Part shown: in pieces, positions 15,978 to 25,153 of the stretch
Layout: each line of letters begins with the position of its first letter
Position numbering within the stretch: the first letter of the stretch is position 1
Source: Acidobacteriota bacterium
GTDB taxonomy: Bacteria; Acidobacteriota; Thermoanaerobaculia; Gp7-AA8; JAHWKK01
Length of the DNA: 55,265 bases
Reading direction: 5' to 3'
Assembly (NCBI GenBank): GCA_019347945.1
Contig: JAHWKK010000026.1
Span: forward strand, 1-55,265
The notes under the pieces: model-generated
What the model was told of the DNA's origin: nothing
The model's input: only the letters and a program-made list of their open reading frames with translations
Database searches by the model: none
Translations under genes and position numbers: made by a program

Positions 15978-16481
15978 TCACCACTCGGTCGCTACGGGCT
16001 CCGAGGACATGATGATGAGATACCAGCCGAGCATCACGAGAAGCGGGGTCTGTCCGTGGGTCGCGGCGTCATTGACGATCTCGACCGAGCCCTCGCGCTT
16101 TTCCTCCACATCGAAGCTGCGCCGGAACCGGATCGCGTCGTTCTCACCGACGTCGAGCCATCCCCACTCCGCTCTCCACGAATTGCTGTACCAGCGGAAA
16201 TGCCGGCCGATGATGAGCGTCAGCACACCACCAGTCCCGCCAGCCGGGTCGAATCGCGCCACCTGTTTCCCCTCTCCATCCCGGACCACGACGTGCGGAT
16301 CGAGAAACCCGAACCTTTGGAAGAGGAACGTCTCCTCCCCGTATGCACCCCGGGCTCTCGACCCCTCCTCCCCCCACTCGAGAAGTCCCGCAGGCTCGCC
16401 GGCGACCCGTAATTCGTAACGCCGAACCGTGGTCTCCGGATGAACCCACTGCATCGCGGCGCCTTCAACCGATCTGTTCAC
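15978..16481 (-). CDS. Conserved-looking protein of unknown function
   Basis: A protein of about 167 residues with many alternating hydrophobic/charged strands ([31 protein letters not shown]) suggesting a beta-rich fold, and a hydrophobic C-terminal helix ([12 protein letters not shown]) that may contact the membrane. A tubby-like or LURP-like barrel is conceivable but is only a guess. The GTG at 16481 is chosen because it overlaps the uxs stop by four bases (GTGA) and has a GGGAGGA site five bases upstream. In-frame ATGs at 16529 and 16454 lack such support. It ends beside repeat element A and is the last gene of the ugd-uxs operon. Confidence 0.65.
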   Translation of the reverse strand: MNRSVEGAAMQWVHPETTVRRYELRVAGEPAGLLEWGEEGSRARGAYGEETFLFQRFGFLDPHVVVRDGEGKQVARFDPAGGTGGVLTLIIGRHFRWYSNSWRAEWGWLDVGENDAIRFRRSFDVEEKREGSVEIVNDAATHGQTPLLVMLGWYLIIMSSEPVATEW

Positions 16482-17443
16482 TCTGATCCTCCCTCGTTTC
16501 CGTTGCCCGAAACCTTTTCCCGGAACCATACGAGGGTCCGCGCCAGACCATCTTCGAGCGTGACTTTCGGCTCCCAGCCGAGGATCCGAGTCGCCTTCGT
16601 GATGTCCGGCCGCCGTATCTTCGGGTCGTCGACGGGAAGCGGCTTGTAGACGATCTCGGAGCTCGAGCCGGTGAGCTCGATGATCTTCCTGGCAAAGTCC
16701 TCCACGGTGAGCTCGGCAGGATTCCCGATGTTCACCGGATCGGTTTCGTCCGAGAACAGAAGGCGGACGATCCCTTCGATGAGGTCGCTCACGTAGCAGA
16801 AGGAGCGGGTCTGCGAGCCGTCCCCGAACACCGTCAGCGGTTCGCCCCGCAGCGCCTGAGAGGCGAACGCCGGAACGACCCGGCCGTCGCGCATCCTCAT
16901 CCGCTCGCCATAGGTGTTGAAGATCCGGACGATCCGCGTCTCCACCCCATGGAACCGGTAGTAGGCCATCGTCATCGACTCGGCGAACCGCTTCGCTTCG
17001 TCATAGACACCGCGGGGGCCGATCGGATTGACGTTGCCCCAGTAGGTTTCCTTCTGCGGATGCTCGAGAGGATCGCCATAGACCTCCGAGGTCGATGCCA
17101 GAAGAAATCGTGCGTTCTTCTCCTTCGCTAGACCCACCGCTTTGTGCGTCCCGAGCGAACCCACCTTCAGCGTCTGGATCGGCATCTCCAGATAGTCGAT
17201 CGGGCTCGCGGGCGAGGCGAAATGGAGCACGTATTCGACCGCCCCTTCGACGTCGATGTAATTGGTGACGTCGTGATGAACGAACTGGAACGCCGGGTTC
17301 GCTCGAAACGGGGCGATGTTGTCGAGCGAACCGGTGATGAGGTTGTCGAGACAGAGGACTTCGAAGCCATCGGCGAGGAACCGCTCGCAGAGATGCGAGC
17401 CCAGAAATCCGGCGCCTCCGGTGATGACGATCCGGCGCGCCAT
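16478..17443 (-). CDS. uxs: UDP-glucuronate decarboxylase (UDP-xylose synthase)
   Basis: An extended SDR of 321 residues that oxidises and decarboxylates UDP-glucuronate to UDP-xylose. Seen are [11 protein letters not shown] (nucleotide loop, residues 8-18), the family-typical [10 protein letters not shown], the catalytic [10 protein letters not shown] and YDEAKRFAE (Tyr-x-x-x-Lys), [10 protein letters not shown], and [12 protein letters not shown]. The ASPASP and [16 protein letters not shown] segments separate UXS from epimerases and from RmlB. It starts one base inside the stop of ugd, so UDP-glucose is oxidised by Ugd and passed straight to this enzyme. UDP-xylose would be used in the surface glycan. 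The operon lies between two repeat elements. Confidence 0.93.
   Translation of the reverse strand: MARRIVITGGAGFLGSHLCERFLADGFEVLCLDNLITGSLDNIAPFRANPAFQFVHHDVTNYIDVEGAVEYVLHFASPASPIDYLEMPIQTLKVGSLGTHKAVGLAKEKNARFLLASTSEVYGDPLEHPQKETYWGNVNPIGPRGVYDEAKRFAESMTMAYYRFHGVETRIVRIFNTYGERMRMRDGRVVPAFASQALRGEPLTVFGDGSQTRSFCYVSDLIEGIVRLLFSDETDPVNIGNPAELTVEDFARKIIELTGSSSEIVYKPLPVDDPKIRRPDITKATRILGWEPKVTLEDGLARTLVWFREKVSGNGNEGGSE
16487..16493 (-). promoter_or_regulatory. Ribosome-binding site deciding the GTG start at 16481
   Basis: GGGAGGA on the minus strand, five bases before the GTG at 16481 and inside the last codons of uxs, whose C-terminal G-G-S-E it encodes. It makes the four-base overlap the most likely start and implies reinitiation by ribosomes leaving uxs. 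Confidence 0.65.
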
Positions 17444-18765
17444 CAGCTTCGCCTCCGGCGAAACGTCCCCGCTCTCCCGACCGAGTGATACTCGATTCCC
17501 GCCTGCTTCATCCGCTCAGGATCATAAATGTTCCGGAGATCCACGAGAACCGGTGCTTTCAGAAGACGCGCGATCCGGGCGAGGTCGAGAGCTCGGAACT
17601 CGTTCCACTCGGTCGCGATCACGAGGGCCTCGGCTCCATCGGCAGCGTTGTAGGGGTCGTCGACGAACTCCACGTCATCGAGCAGAGACCGGGCGGCCTC
17701 GATCGCCTCCGGGTCGTATGCCCGGATTCGGGCTCCCCTCTTCTGCAGACCCTGGATCAGCGGGATCGCCGGACTCTCGCGCATGTCGTCGGTCTCCGGC
17801 TTGAATGCGAGCCCAAGGATGGCGATCGTCTTCCCTTTGACGTCGCCGACCGATTCCATGACCTTCTCCACCATCCGCTCCTTGACGGCCTGGTTTACTT
17901 CGACCACCGCTTCCAGGATTCGGAGCGGTGCGGATCGCTCCCTTGCGATCTGCACGATCGCTGAAACGTCCTTCGGGAAACAGGAGCCGCCGAACCCTGG
18001 CCCCGCTTGGAGAAACTTCGAGCCGATCCGGGTGTCGAGCCCCATCCCCCGGGCAACGTCCTGAACGTCGGCACCCGACTTCTCGCAGAGCGCCGCGATC
18101 TCGTTGATGAACGAGATCTTGGTCGCGAGGAAGCCGTTCGATGCGTACTTGATCATCTCGGCGGACTCGACGTTTGTGACCACGAAGGGGAATTCCAGCG
18201 AGTGGAGCGGGGCATAGATCTGCTTCATGAGTGCGATCGCCTCCTCGTCGGAAGCTCCGATCACCACGCGATCCGGCTTCATGAAGTCATCGATCGCCGA
18301 TCCTTCGCGGAGAAACTCCGGGTTCGACAGGACCGAGATCTGATCGCTGACGCCCCGCTCGGCGAAAATCTCCTCGAGGATCCTGCCCGTCCCGATCGGT
18401 ACCGTCGATTTCGTGATCACGAGGGTCGGTCCGTCGACATGCTCGGCGATCGATTCGGCGACCTGCCTCACATACCGGAGATCGGCGGAACCGTCTTCTC
18501 CCGGCGGCGTTCCGACGGCGATGAAGATCGCGCGGCTCTCCCTAACGGTCGGCTCGATCTCGGTCGTGAATTTCAGCCGTCCCTCCGAGGCGTTCCGCTC
18601 GACGAGATGATCGAGACCAGGCTCGTAGATGGGTATGACCCCCTTGCGAAGGCCCTCGATCTTCGCCTCGTCGACGTCGACGCAGACGACCTCGTTGCCG
18701 AAATCCGCGAGGCAAGCGCCCGTGACGAGACCGACGTAGCCAGTACCAACGACACCGATTTTCAT
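17443..18765 (-). CDS. ugd: UDP-glucose 6-dehydrogenase
   Basis: Makes UDP-glucuronate from UDP-glucose with two NAD+. The 440-residue protein has the three expected parts: an N-terminal Rossmann domain ([18 protein letters not shown], residues 7-24), a central helical domain with the catalytic cysteine in [12 protein letters not shown] and with N-E-I-A-A-L-C upstream, and a C-terminal nucleotide-binding domain ([17 protein letters not shown]). These are diagnostic for bacterial UDP-sugar dehydrogenases. It is the first gene of the ugd-uxs pair, and its promoter must lie in or near repeat element B, which begins about 50 bases upstream. Confidence 0.95.
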   Translation of the reverse strand: MKIGVVGTGYVGLVTGACLADFGNEVVCVDVDEAKIEGLRKGVIPIYEPGLDHLVERNASEGRLKFTTEIEPTVRESRAIFIAVGTPPGEDGSADLRYVRQVAESIAEHVDGPTLVITKSTVPIGTGRILEEIFAERGVSDQISVLSNPEFLREGSAIDDFMKPDRVVIGASDEEAIALMKQIYAPLHSLEFPFVVTNVESAEMIKYASNGFLATKISFINEIAALCEKSGADVQDVARGMGLDTRIGSKFLQAGPGFGGSCFPKDVSAIVQIARERSAPLRILEAVVEVNQAVKERMVEKVMESVGDVKGKTIAILGLAFKPETDDMRESPAIPLIQGLQKRGARIRAYDPEAIEAARSLLDDVEFVDDPYNAADGAEALVIATEWNEFRALDLARIARLLKAPVLVDLRNIYDPERMKQAGIEYHSVGRAGTFRRRRS

Positions 18766-18815
18766 CGGCAGGTCTCAATCGGGTTGAAGGTGCTCAGCAT
18801 TCCCGCGTTTGATCC

Positions 18816-19457
18816 TGTCGCCCGCTGAAGCGGGCTTAACACAGAGAGGCGCCGCGTTTCTTTCCCCCGGCTGAAGCCGGGGGCTAATCCCTGACGCCGC
18901 CTTTGGCGGCTCTGTCGGCTTCATCCATCGATCGAACCTGGGGAGATCAATCAGTCGCATTCGATTCTGTCGCCCCTCCGGGGCTCGATGTTTGCGCTGA
19001 CGTCAGTCCCCGGGGCTGCGGCCGTCGCCTGCGGCGCCGGCCTTGCCCCGCGCTACTGTCTGACCGCCCCTGCCGGGGCGGATCGATCTCTATGACCTCT
19101 GCCCGGGCTATCCGATCTCATGTCGCCCTCCCGAGGCGGGTCGATCTCTGTTCATTGAGAGACGTTTCGCCTTCTCGACGGATGTGCGGCGCTGTGGGAA
19201 GGGGCACGTTCCAGCGCCGGAGGCGCGACATAAAGTAGCGCGGGGTGGAGCGGCGAAGCCGCGGAACCCCGGGTCCAAAGACGTACCAAAATCGAGCCCC
19301 GAAGGGGCGACAGAATGCTGGCATTCCGGGATTGCGGCGCTCGCCAAAACGTCCGCCGCCGCTCAGCCCGCACCGCGGGCGACAGATCTTAGCCCCCGGG
19401 TTCAGCCGGGGGCTAGGGTAATCCACAAGAATGTCGAGCCCGCTTCAGCGGGCGACA
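18816..19457. repeat. Terminal-inverted-repeat element, copy B
   Basis: About 640 bases with the same inverted ends as copy A (left modules at 18816 and 18865, right modules at 19389-19412 and 19437-19457). The end modules have the same orientation as in A, but the core segments 18963-19090 and 19210-19316 are the reverse complements of A 15692-15813 and 15525-15628. The core is thus flipped relative to A. No gene is present. Confidence 0.85.
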
Positions 19458-19856
19458 GAATCAAACGCGACGAACGCATCGACCTCAGCTTCGAACGTGG
19501 TCGCTGTTCTGTCGCCCGCTGAAGCGGGCTCACACGTTTCGAAACGAGGCATCTGTCCCCCGGCTGAAGCCGGGGGCTGAGAACTGTCGCCGCCTTCGGC
19601 GGCTTTGCCGGTTGCGTTAGTTTGAGCGCGCCTGCAACGATCAACGCATTTGGCCTGGGTTCTTTCGCCTGCGCTTCGCCGGGCTCAGAATGACCAGTGT
19701 CGGTTTTGCGCGAGAGCGGGCCAAGACAGAATGGCTTTCAGGTAACATTTCGGTGGAACGCAACGGGGCGGCTCAGCAGGAGCTTCGCCCTCCCGGTGAT
19801 GCTGGACATCACGCAAGCTCGTCACGGTGCCGGTAACCGGCAACCGGTAACCGTCT
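19458..19856. repeat. Mosaic of further repeat modules upstream of mlaD's end
   Basis: A half-copy of the element end occurs at 19510-19603 (TGTCGCCCGCTGAAGCGGGC, the CCCCCGGCTGAAGCCGGGGG palindrome, gccgccttcggcggc). It is followed by a cgcttcgccgggctcagaat module (19671-19690) and a module ggcggctcagcaggagcttc with its flanks (about 19720-19840) related to the core of heptamer element E2. I see no gene in this stretch. Confidence 0.75.
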
Positions 19857-21038
19857 TCACTGTTCCGGCGGTGTTTCTTCCATCGACTCGAGTGCTTCGT
19901 CGTAGCGCTTCTCGATTCCGGCTTCCTGCCGGTTCCGGATCAGCCATCGAAGGACTCTCGACTCGTTGATGCCGATGAGGATGTCGTTGATCGCCTCGTA
20001 CGCGGAGGGATCCGCGATGAGACGGCCGGCGGTCCCCTCCCCTTCCTGGAGCATGCGTGCGGTCTCGGCGAGGCGCGTGAGCAGCAGGTTCAGCTGTTCG
20101 AGCGTATCGTCGCCATAGGCCTTGTCGTCGAGGAGTCTCGGGACGATCCCCTCCCCCTCGCTGAGCGTCACGCTGAAGGCGGAGAGGTTCGCCGAGGCCG
20201 TTTCGAGGTTCGCCAGGAGAGTGTCGACGCGCTCGCGGGAGGCCGGATCATTCAGCAGGGCAGGGATTGCGCCCTCTCCGGTCTCGAACGAGGAACGGAC
20301 GCTGTTCGCGACGCCCGTCAGAGCCGATGCTGCCGTCTGCACCGAGTCGGCCAGCTCATCGCCGAACTCCTCGTCGTAGATCACCTTGCCCGCGAGACCC
20401 TCACCGCTCTGGATCTGAAGAAGAACCTGGTCCGCGCGGTCGAGTGTGCGGACGACAGTATCGGTGACTCGCACTTTGTTGTCGGGCGAGGTCGTCAACT
20501 CCCCGATCAGCCCTTCGCCGGCATCGACGCGCTGGAGAACGTTCTTGAGCGAATAGGAGATCTGGACGAAGTTGTCGACCAGATCTTCACCGGATGCGAT
20601 CAGGGCATCGACGTCGGTCGGCTTCGATGAAGGGATGACCGACCCGGGAGGAAGAACCGGCTGGTCCGGGCTGCCGGGAGTGATGTCGATGTAGCTGTCG
20701 GCAGCAATCAGCCCGAGCTTTCGGACTCTCGCTCGCGAGTCCATCCGGATGCGGTTCGCGAATTTCCGGTCGACACTGATCTCGATCTCGACCAGATCAC
20801 TCGCAGGGTCGCGAGGGAGCCAGATGTCGCGGACCGAACCGATGGTGACACCCGAAAGCTGAACGGGGTTCCCCTGGGCAAGTCCGGTGACGGATTCGAG
20901 CTGGATCTCGTAAGTCGCTTTCCGGGCGAATATCCGCCTTTCGGAGCCGATGAAGAAGATGAAGGCCATCAGCGCGCCCAGCGCCAGCGCTACGACAAAT
21001 CCCACCCTCATCGTCCGACTCGTCTGCTCGTTGCTCAT
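19857..21038 (-). CDS. mlaD: MlaD-family (MCE) lipid-transport protein with repeated C-terminal motif
   Basis: The periplasmic substrate-binding part of a Mla-type phospholipid transporter. One membrane segment (about residues 11-30) anchors it, followed by the MCE domain (about 40-120: YEIQLESVTGLAQGNPVQLSGVTIGSV, then a strand ending SYIDITPG). The remaining 270 residues are helical and carry five copies of a GEG-centred motif at about residues 174, 212, 254, 295 and 333, each followed by a hydrophobic L-L-x-D-type stretch, at 38-42 residue intervals. E. coli MlaD is about half this length. It follows mlaF by 27 bases in the mlaE-mlaF-mlaD order. Confidence 0.9.
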   Translation of the reverse strand: MSNEQTSRTMRVGFVVALALGALMAFIFFIGSERRIFARKATYEIQLESVTGLAQGNPVQLSGVTIGSVRDIWLPRDPASDLVEIEISVDRKFANRIRMDSRARVRKLGLIAADSYIDITPGSPDQPVLPPGSVIPSSKPTDVDALIASGEDLVDNFVQISYSLKNVLQRVDAGEGLIGELTTSPDNKVRVTDTVVRTLDRADQVLLQIQSGEGLAGKVIYDEEFGDELADSVQTAASALTGVANSVRSSFETGEGAIPALLNDPASRERVDTLLANLETASANLSAFSVTLSEGEGIVPRLLDDKAYGDDTLEQLNLLLTRLAETARMLQEGEGTAGRLIADPSAYEAINDILIGINESRVLRWLIRNRQEAGIEKRYDEALESMEETPPEQ

Positions 21039-21065
21039 CCGGATTCTGAACCTCCTGGCCGGTTC

Positions 21066-21872
21066 CTAAATTGCCACCGGCTTCGCACTCGCAATGTTGG
21101 CACTCTCGAGAAATTCACGCAGCTTCGGGTGATCCGCGCGGGGCGCATCCCGGACGCTTCCGACCCATTCGAAGGTACCGTCCGAGAGAAAGGCAATTCG
21201 ATCGCCGACGTGGAACGCCGAATTGATGTCGTGGGTCACCACGATCGACGTCACTTTTAGTTTCTGCTGCAGGCTCACGATCAGCTGGTTGATCGTGTCG
21301 CAGGTGATCGGATCGAGTCCCGTCGTCGGTTCATCGTAGAGAATGATCTGCGGGTCGAGCACGATCGAACGCGCGAGACTGACGCGCTTCCTCATGCCCC
21401 CCGACAGGTCAACCGGCATGACCTCCTGAGTCCCCGGCAGATCGACGAGATCCAGCTTTTCGGCGACCAGTTTCGCAATCTCATCGTCCGTCATCTCGGT
21501 ATGTTCCCGGAGCGGAAACGCGACGTTCTCGCCGACGTTCATCGAGTCGAAGAGCGCACCGCTTTGAAAAAGCATTCCGAACTTCTTGCGGACGGGATAG
21601 AAATCCTCTTCGGCGAGATCGGTGACATCTTCCCCGTCGACGAAAACCCTCCCCTCGTCAGGCCGAATCAACCCGAGGATGTGCTTCAGCGTGACGGACT
21701 TACCCGACCCGGATCCTCCCAGGATGACGAGAACTTCCCCGCGAATGATCGACAGATCGATCCCTTTGAGAATGTGCTTTTCGCCGAAGGACTTCTCCAC
21801 GCCCTCGAACCTCACGATCTCGTCGCGAGGATGACCCCGTCTGTCGCCACCCTGATAGTCGTGAACGGACAT
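21066..21872 (-). CDS. mlaF: Mla-type ABC transporter ATP-binding protein
   Basis: The ATPase of the lipid transporter, 268 residues from the ATG at 21872, which shares one base with the mlaE stop (TAATG). An in-frame ATG at 22007 would overlap mlaE deeply and adds unrelated residues. Seen are Walker A (GGSGSGKS), the Q-loop (MLFQSGALFDS, the Mla-typical version), the signature LSGGMRKRVSLAR, Walker B (IILYDEPTTGLDP) and the switch histidine in VVTHDI. The ALFDS and GGMRKR segments are characteristic of MlaF/TTG2A rather than of other ABC ATPases. Confidence 0.93.
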   Translation of the reverse strand: MSVHDYQGGDRRGHPRDEIVRFEGVEKSFGEKHILKGIDLSIIRGEVLVILGGSGSGKSVTLKHILGLIRPDEGRVFVDGEDVTDLAEEDFYPVRKKFGMLFQSGALFDSMNVGENVAFPLREHTEMTDDEIAKLVAEKLDLVDLPGTQEVMPVDLSGGMRKRVSLARSIVLDPQIILYDEPTTGLDPITCDTINQLIVSLQQKLKVTSIVVTHDINSAFHVGDRIAFLSDGTFEWVGSVRDAPRADHPKLREFLESANIASAKPVAI

Positions 21873-22648
21873 TAGAAGAAGAGCAGAAAGAGCTTCGTCA
21901 GGAAGAAATCGAGAATGAGAACGGAGATCGATGCCGTGACCACAGTCGCCGTGGTTGCCCGCCCGACCCCGTCCGCTCCCCCCTCCGTAGTCAGGCCGTT
22001 GTAGCACGCGATCAGCGCAATCGCGGCCCCGAAGAAGAAGGTCTTCCCGATGCCGGACGCGAGATCACCGTAGCTGAGCGTGGTGATGACGCTGCGAAAA
22101 TAAAAGTTGGCGCTGAGGTTGAGCGTGAAGATGGCGATGATCGCCCCGCCGATGATCCCGACCGCACAGGCGATCGTCGTCAGCAACGGGAGCATCAGCG
22201 TCGTCGCGAGAACCTTCGGGACGACGAGCTTTCTGACGGGATTGGTCGCAAACGCGCGCAGAGCATCGATCTGCTCGGTGACCTGCATCGTCCCGATCTC
22301 GGCCGTCATACCCGCCCCGACGCGGCCACCGACCATCAGGGCCATCAGAACCGGCGCAAGCTCACGCACGAGCGAAAGACTCACGACCTTGCCGATGAAC
22401 AGCTTCCCGCCGAATTCCTGGAGCGAATACGCCGTCTGGAGCGCGAGGACCATTCCGATGAACAGCGCCGTCACGATGACGATCGACATCGACCGAACGC
22501 CCACCTGGTCGAACTGGATCATCAGCGCCCGCTTCTCGAGCGGACCGCGCACCGCCTGCACCGCGGTCTGCCACGTCAGCTGCGACAACCCGCCCACGTA
22601 CTCGAAGAACCCGTCGAGGCGAATCCGAGTCCTCTCCACGATCTCCAT
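21872..22648 (-). CDS. mlaE: Mla-type ABC transporter permease
   Basis: An integral membrane permease of 258 residues with about five or six hydrophobic segments. The MlaE/DUF140 pattern is plain: an amphipathic N-terminus, LVRELAPVLMALMVGGRVGAGMTAEIGTM, then EQIDALRAFATNPVRKLVVPKVLA, and G-A-A-I-A-L-I-A-C-Y-N-G with T-E-G-G-A-D-G-V-G near the end. It works with MlaF and MlaD to move phospholipids between the inner membrane and the periplasm and so keeps the outer membrane asymmetric. It is the first gene of the operon and lies 38 bases after the penicillin-binding protein gene. Confidence 0.93.
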   Translation of the reverse strand: MEIVERTRIRLDGFFEYVGGLSQLTWQTAVQAVRGPLEKRALMIQFDQVGVRSMSIVIVTALFIGMVLALQTAYSLQEFGGKLFIGKVVSLSLVRELAPVLMALMVGGRVGAGMTAEIGTMQVTEQIDALRAFATNPVRKLVVPKVLATTLMLPLLTTIACAVGIIGGAIIAIFTLNLSANFYFRSVITTLSYGDLASGIGKTFFFGAAIALIACYNGLTTEGGADGVGRATTATVVTASISVLILDFFLTKLFLLFF

Positions 22649-22686
22649 CGCGCGACATTAGCCCAGCCCGTCAGTTCTGCACAAGA

Positions 22687-25065
22687 TCAGAAGATCTCGC
22701 GCAGAAGCCGGCGCAGCGGGTTGTCCTCCATCTCCTCGCGGCGGCGTCGCCAGTCCTCGTCCTCCCGCCACACATCCCAGCTGTCGTAGCTGTGCGCCGG
22801 GCAGACCTCGACCGGCTGTGTACCCGCCACGAAGTACTCTTCGCGGCTCTCCGGACACCACGACGTATAGAGAAAGCCCGTCGAAGGATCGACCTCCCGG
22901 CTCACGACGTTGTCCGGCCTCGAGAAATCCTCGTCCGCCACGAGATCTCCGACGACCTTCATGTACCGACCCCAGACCGGAGCGGCCGCCGTTCCCCCCG
23001 AAAGGCCCATTCCCCGGCCATCGTCGTAACCCACCCAGACCAGCGAGAGGATTCTCGGCGTATAGCCGACGAACCATGCGTCGCGATAGTCGTTCGTCGT
23101 GCCGGTCTTGCCGGCGTAAGGGCCTCGGATTCCCATCCGGCGTACCCGGGCTCCCGTCCCTTCATCGATCACATCCTGGAGGATGCCGTTCATGATCCAG
23201 GTCACTCCCGCATCCGCGACTCGCTCCATCTCGACCACCCGGTTTTCGAGCACTTCCCCCTCCCGGCTGACGACCGAAAGGATCGTGACCGGTTTCGCCC
23301 TGACGCCCTGGTTGGCGAAGACCGAGTAGGCGTAGGCGAGCTCGAGAGGAGTCACCTCGAACGAGCCGAGCGAGATCGAGGGATAAGGCTCGAGCCGGCT
23401 CTCGACGCCGATGCGCTCGGCGAGCTTCACCACGTTCCCAACACCGGCGTCGATCGCGGCACGAACCGCCGGAATGTTGTACGACTTCACCAGCGCCTCC
23501 CGAACCGACACCGAGCCATGAAACTCGTTGTCGTAGTTCTGCGGCTTCCACTCCGAGGTGCCGGTGCGAACCGTAATCGCCGAGTCCTGGAGGATCGTGG
23601 CTGCGGTGAGTGCTTCGCGTCCGCGCGCCGGATCCATCGCGGCGGTGTAGACGAAGGGCTTGAACAGCGAGCCCGGCTGACGCCGAGCCTGGACCGCCCG
23701 GTTGAACTCGCTCGCCGAGCTCTCGCGACCCCCGACCAGCGCCTTCACGTATCCCGTGCCCGGCTGGATCGTCACCAGCGCACCTTCCGGCGGCTCGCCG
23801 TAGTTTCGGATCCGCGGATAATCCTTTTCGAGCTGATCCAGTCCTTTTTTGAGAGCAGCTTCCGCTTCCCGCTGCATCGCCGCGTCGAGAGTCGTGAAGA
23901 TCCGGAAGCCCTCGGACGTCAGCTGTGTCCGCGGATAGGTCTCGCGCAACTCCGAAAGCACGAGTCCGACGAATGCCGGGGCCGTCCGTACGCTGCGAGG
24001 ATAGGGATTGACGACCAGCTCTGCCTTCTTTGCTCGCGCAAGCTGAACCTCGTCGATCTTTCCCACCGCGTACATTCCGTCGAGGATGACGTTTCGGCGC
24101 TCGACCGCCCTCTCGGGATGCTTGAGAGGGTTGTAGTAATTCGGCGATCTGATGACACCGGCGATCGTCGCAGCCTCGGGCAGAGTGAGATTGATCGCTC
24201 GCTTTCCAAAGAAGGTCTGGCTGGCCTGTTCGACTCCGACCACCTGAACCGCGCCATGCTGACCGAGATAGATCTCGTTCACATACGCCTCGAGAATCTG
24301 GGGTTTGGTGTAGCGGGCGTCGAGGATGATCGCCATCACCGCTTCCCACGCCTTCCTCCGGAATGTCCGTTCCGGCGTGAGATAGAGGTTCTTGATCAGC
24401 TGCTGCGTGAGGGTCGATCCGCCCGACGCGAGGTTTCTGTTGCGGATATCCGCCCAGGCGGCCCGCGCGATCCCGCGCAGCGAGATCCCCTCATGATCAA
24501 AAAACGTACGGTCTTCCGTCGCGACGATGGCGTCGATCAGATGCTGTGGAACCCGCTCGAGAGGAATCGGGATCCGGTCTTCCATCACCTCGTCGAAGAT
24601 CGACGTGATGAGCTCCGGCTCGAGACGAATCCCCCTGACCTCGCTGTCGGTGTCGGTACGTCGAATCGTCCGGACCGTGTCCCCGGACATTGAAATGCGA
24701 ACCGGCATCCCGTGGAACTCGACGTCCGGGTAACGGAAATCCTGCAGGAAGATCTCGAGATCGGAGCCGTCGTAACGATATTCGCCCGAGCGATCGACCT
24801 CACCGTCGGCGTCGTAGTAACCCAGCGTTCTGAGCTTCCGCTCGAGAAGACTCTTCGGGTATCGCTGGCCTGTCACGATCGGCGTCGAATCCGAGTAGAT
24901 CCGACTCGGAAGATCCCACATCCGGGCCGAATCGAACTTCGAGGTGACCACGTGATACGTGTAGGCGAAAAATCCGACGACACCCACGAACAGGACAGCG
25001 ACCATGATCGCAATCGCCGTCGCGTGTTTCCAGAGGAAGCCGGGTATTTTCGATTTCGCCATCAT
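22687..25065 (-). CDS. mrcB: Class A penicillin-binding protein, PBP1B-like (UB2H domain)
   Basis: A bifunctional peptidoglycan synthase of 792 residues. One membrane segment (about 17-38) is followed by a UB2H-type domain (about 55-150: S-R-I-Y-S-D-S-T-P, L-L-E-R-K-L-R-T-L-G-Y), the transglycosylase (catalytic Glu184 in ATEDRTFF; GGSTLTQQLIKN; RK..E...A), and the transpeptidase with Ser466 and Lys469 (GSLFKPF), S528-Y-N530 and K653-T-G. All catalytic residues are present. The UB2H domain marks PBP1B rather than PBP1A, and in E. coli it binds the activator LpoB; no such lipoprotein is adjacent. The mla operon follows at once on the same strand. Confidence 0.93.
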   Translation of the reverse strand: MMAKSKIPGFLWKHATAIAIMVAVLFVGVVGFFAYTYHVVTSKFDSARMWDLPSRIYSDSTPIVTGQRYPKSLLERKLRTLGYYDADGEVDRSGEYRYDGSDLEIFLQDFRYPDVEFHGMPVRISMSGDTVRTIRRTDTDSEVRGIRLEPELITSIFDEVMEDRIPIPLERVPQHLIDAIVATEDRTFFDHEGISLRGIARAAWADIRNRNLASGGSTLTQQLIKNLYLTPERTFRRKAWEAVMAIILDARYTKPQILEAYVNEIYLGQHGAVQVVGVEQASQTFFGKRAINLTLPEAATIAGVIRSPNYYNPLKHPERAVERRNVILDGMYAVGKIDEVQLARAKKAELVVNPYPRSVRTAPAFVGLVLSELRETYPRTQLTSEGFRIFTTLDAAMQREAEAALKKGLDQLEKDYPRIRNYGEPPEGALVTIQPGTGYVKALVGGRESSASEFNRAVQARRQPGSLFKPFVYTAAMDPARGREALTAATILQDSAITVRTGTSEWKPQNYDNEFHGSVSVREALVKSYNIPAVRAAIDAGVGNVVKLAERIGVESRLEPYPSISLGSFEVTPLELAYAYSVFANQGVRAKPVTILSVVSREGEVLENRVVEMERVADAGVTWIMNGILQDVIDEGTGARVRRMGIRGPYAGKTGTTNDYRDAWFVGYTPRILSLVWVGYDDGRGMGLSGGTAAAPVWGRYMKVVGDLVADEDFSRPDNVVSREVDPSTGFLYTSWCPESREEYFVAGTQPVEVCPAHSYDSWDVWREDEDWRRRREEMEDNPLRRLLREIF

Positions 25066-25153
25066 TCTTTCAACAGGCCCTCAGGATGAAAGGTTCCTGC
25101 CTATCTGACGCCATTCTCGCGGTCAGGTGTCGGAGAATGGTGACCATCGAGCC

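Noticed and set aside
22792-24693. 633-residue open frame opposite the penicillin-binding protein gene
   Set aside because: Composition is dominated by R, D, H and L as expected for antisense reading of GC-rich codons, with no domain, while the minus strand encodes a complete PBP with all catalytic motifs.
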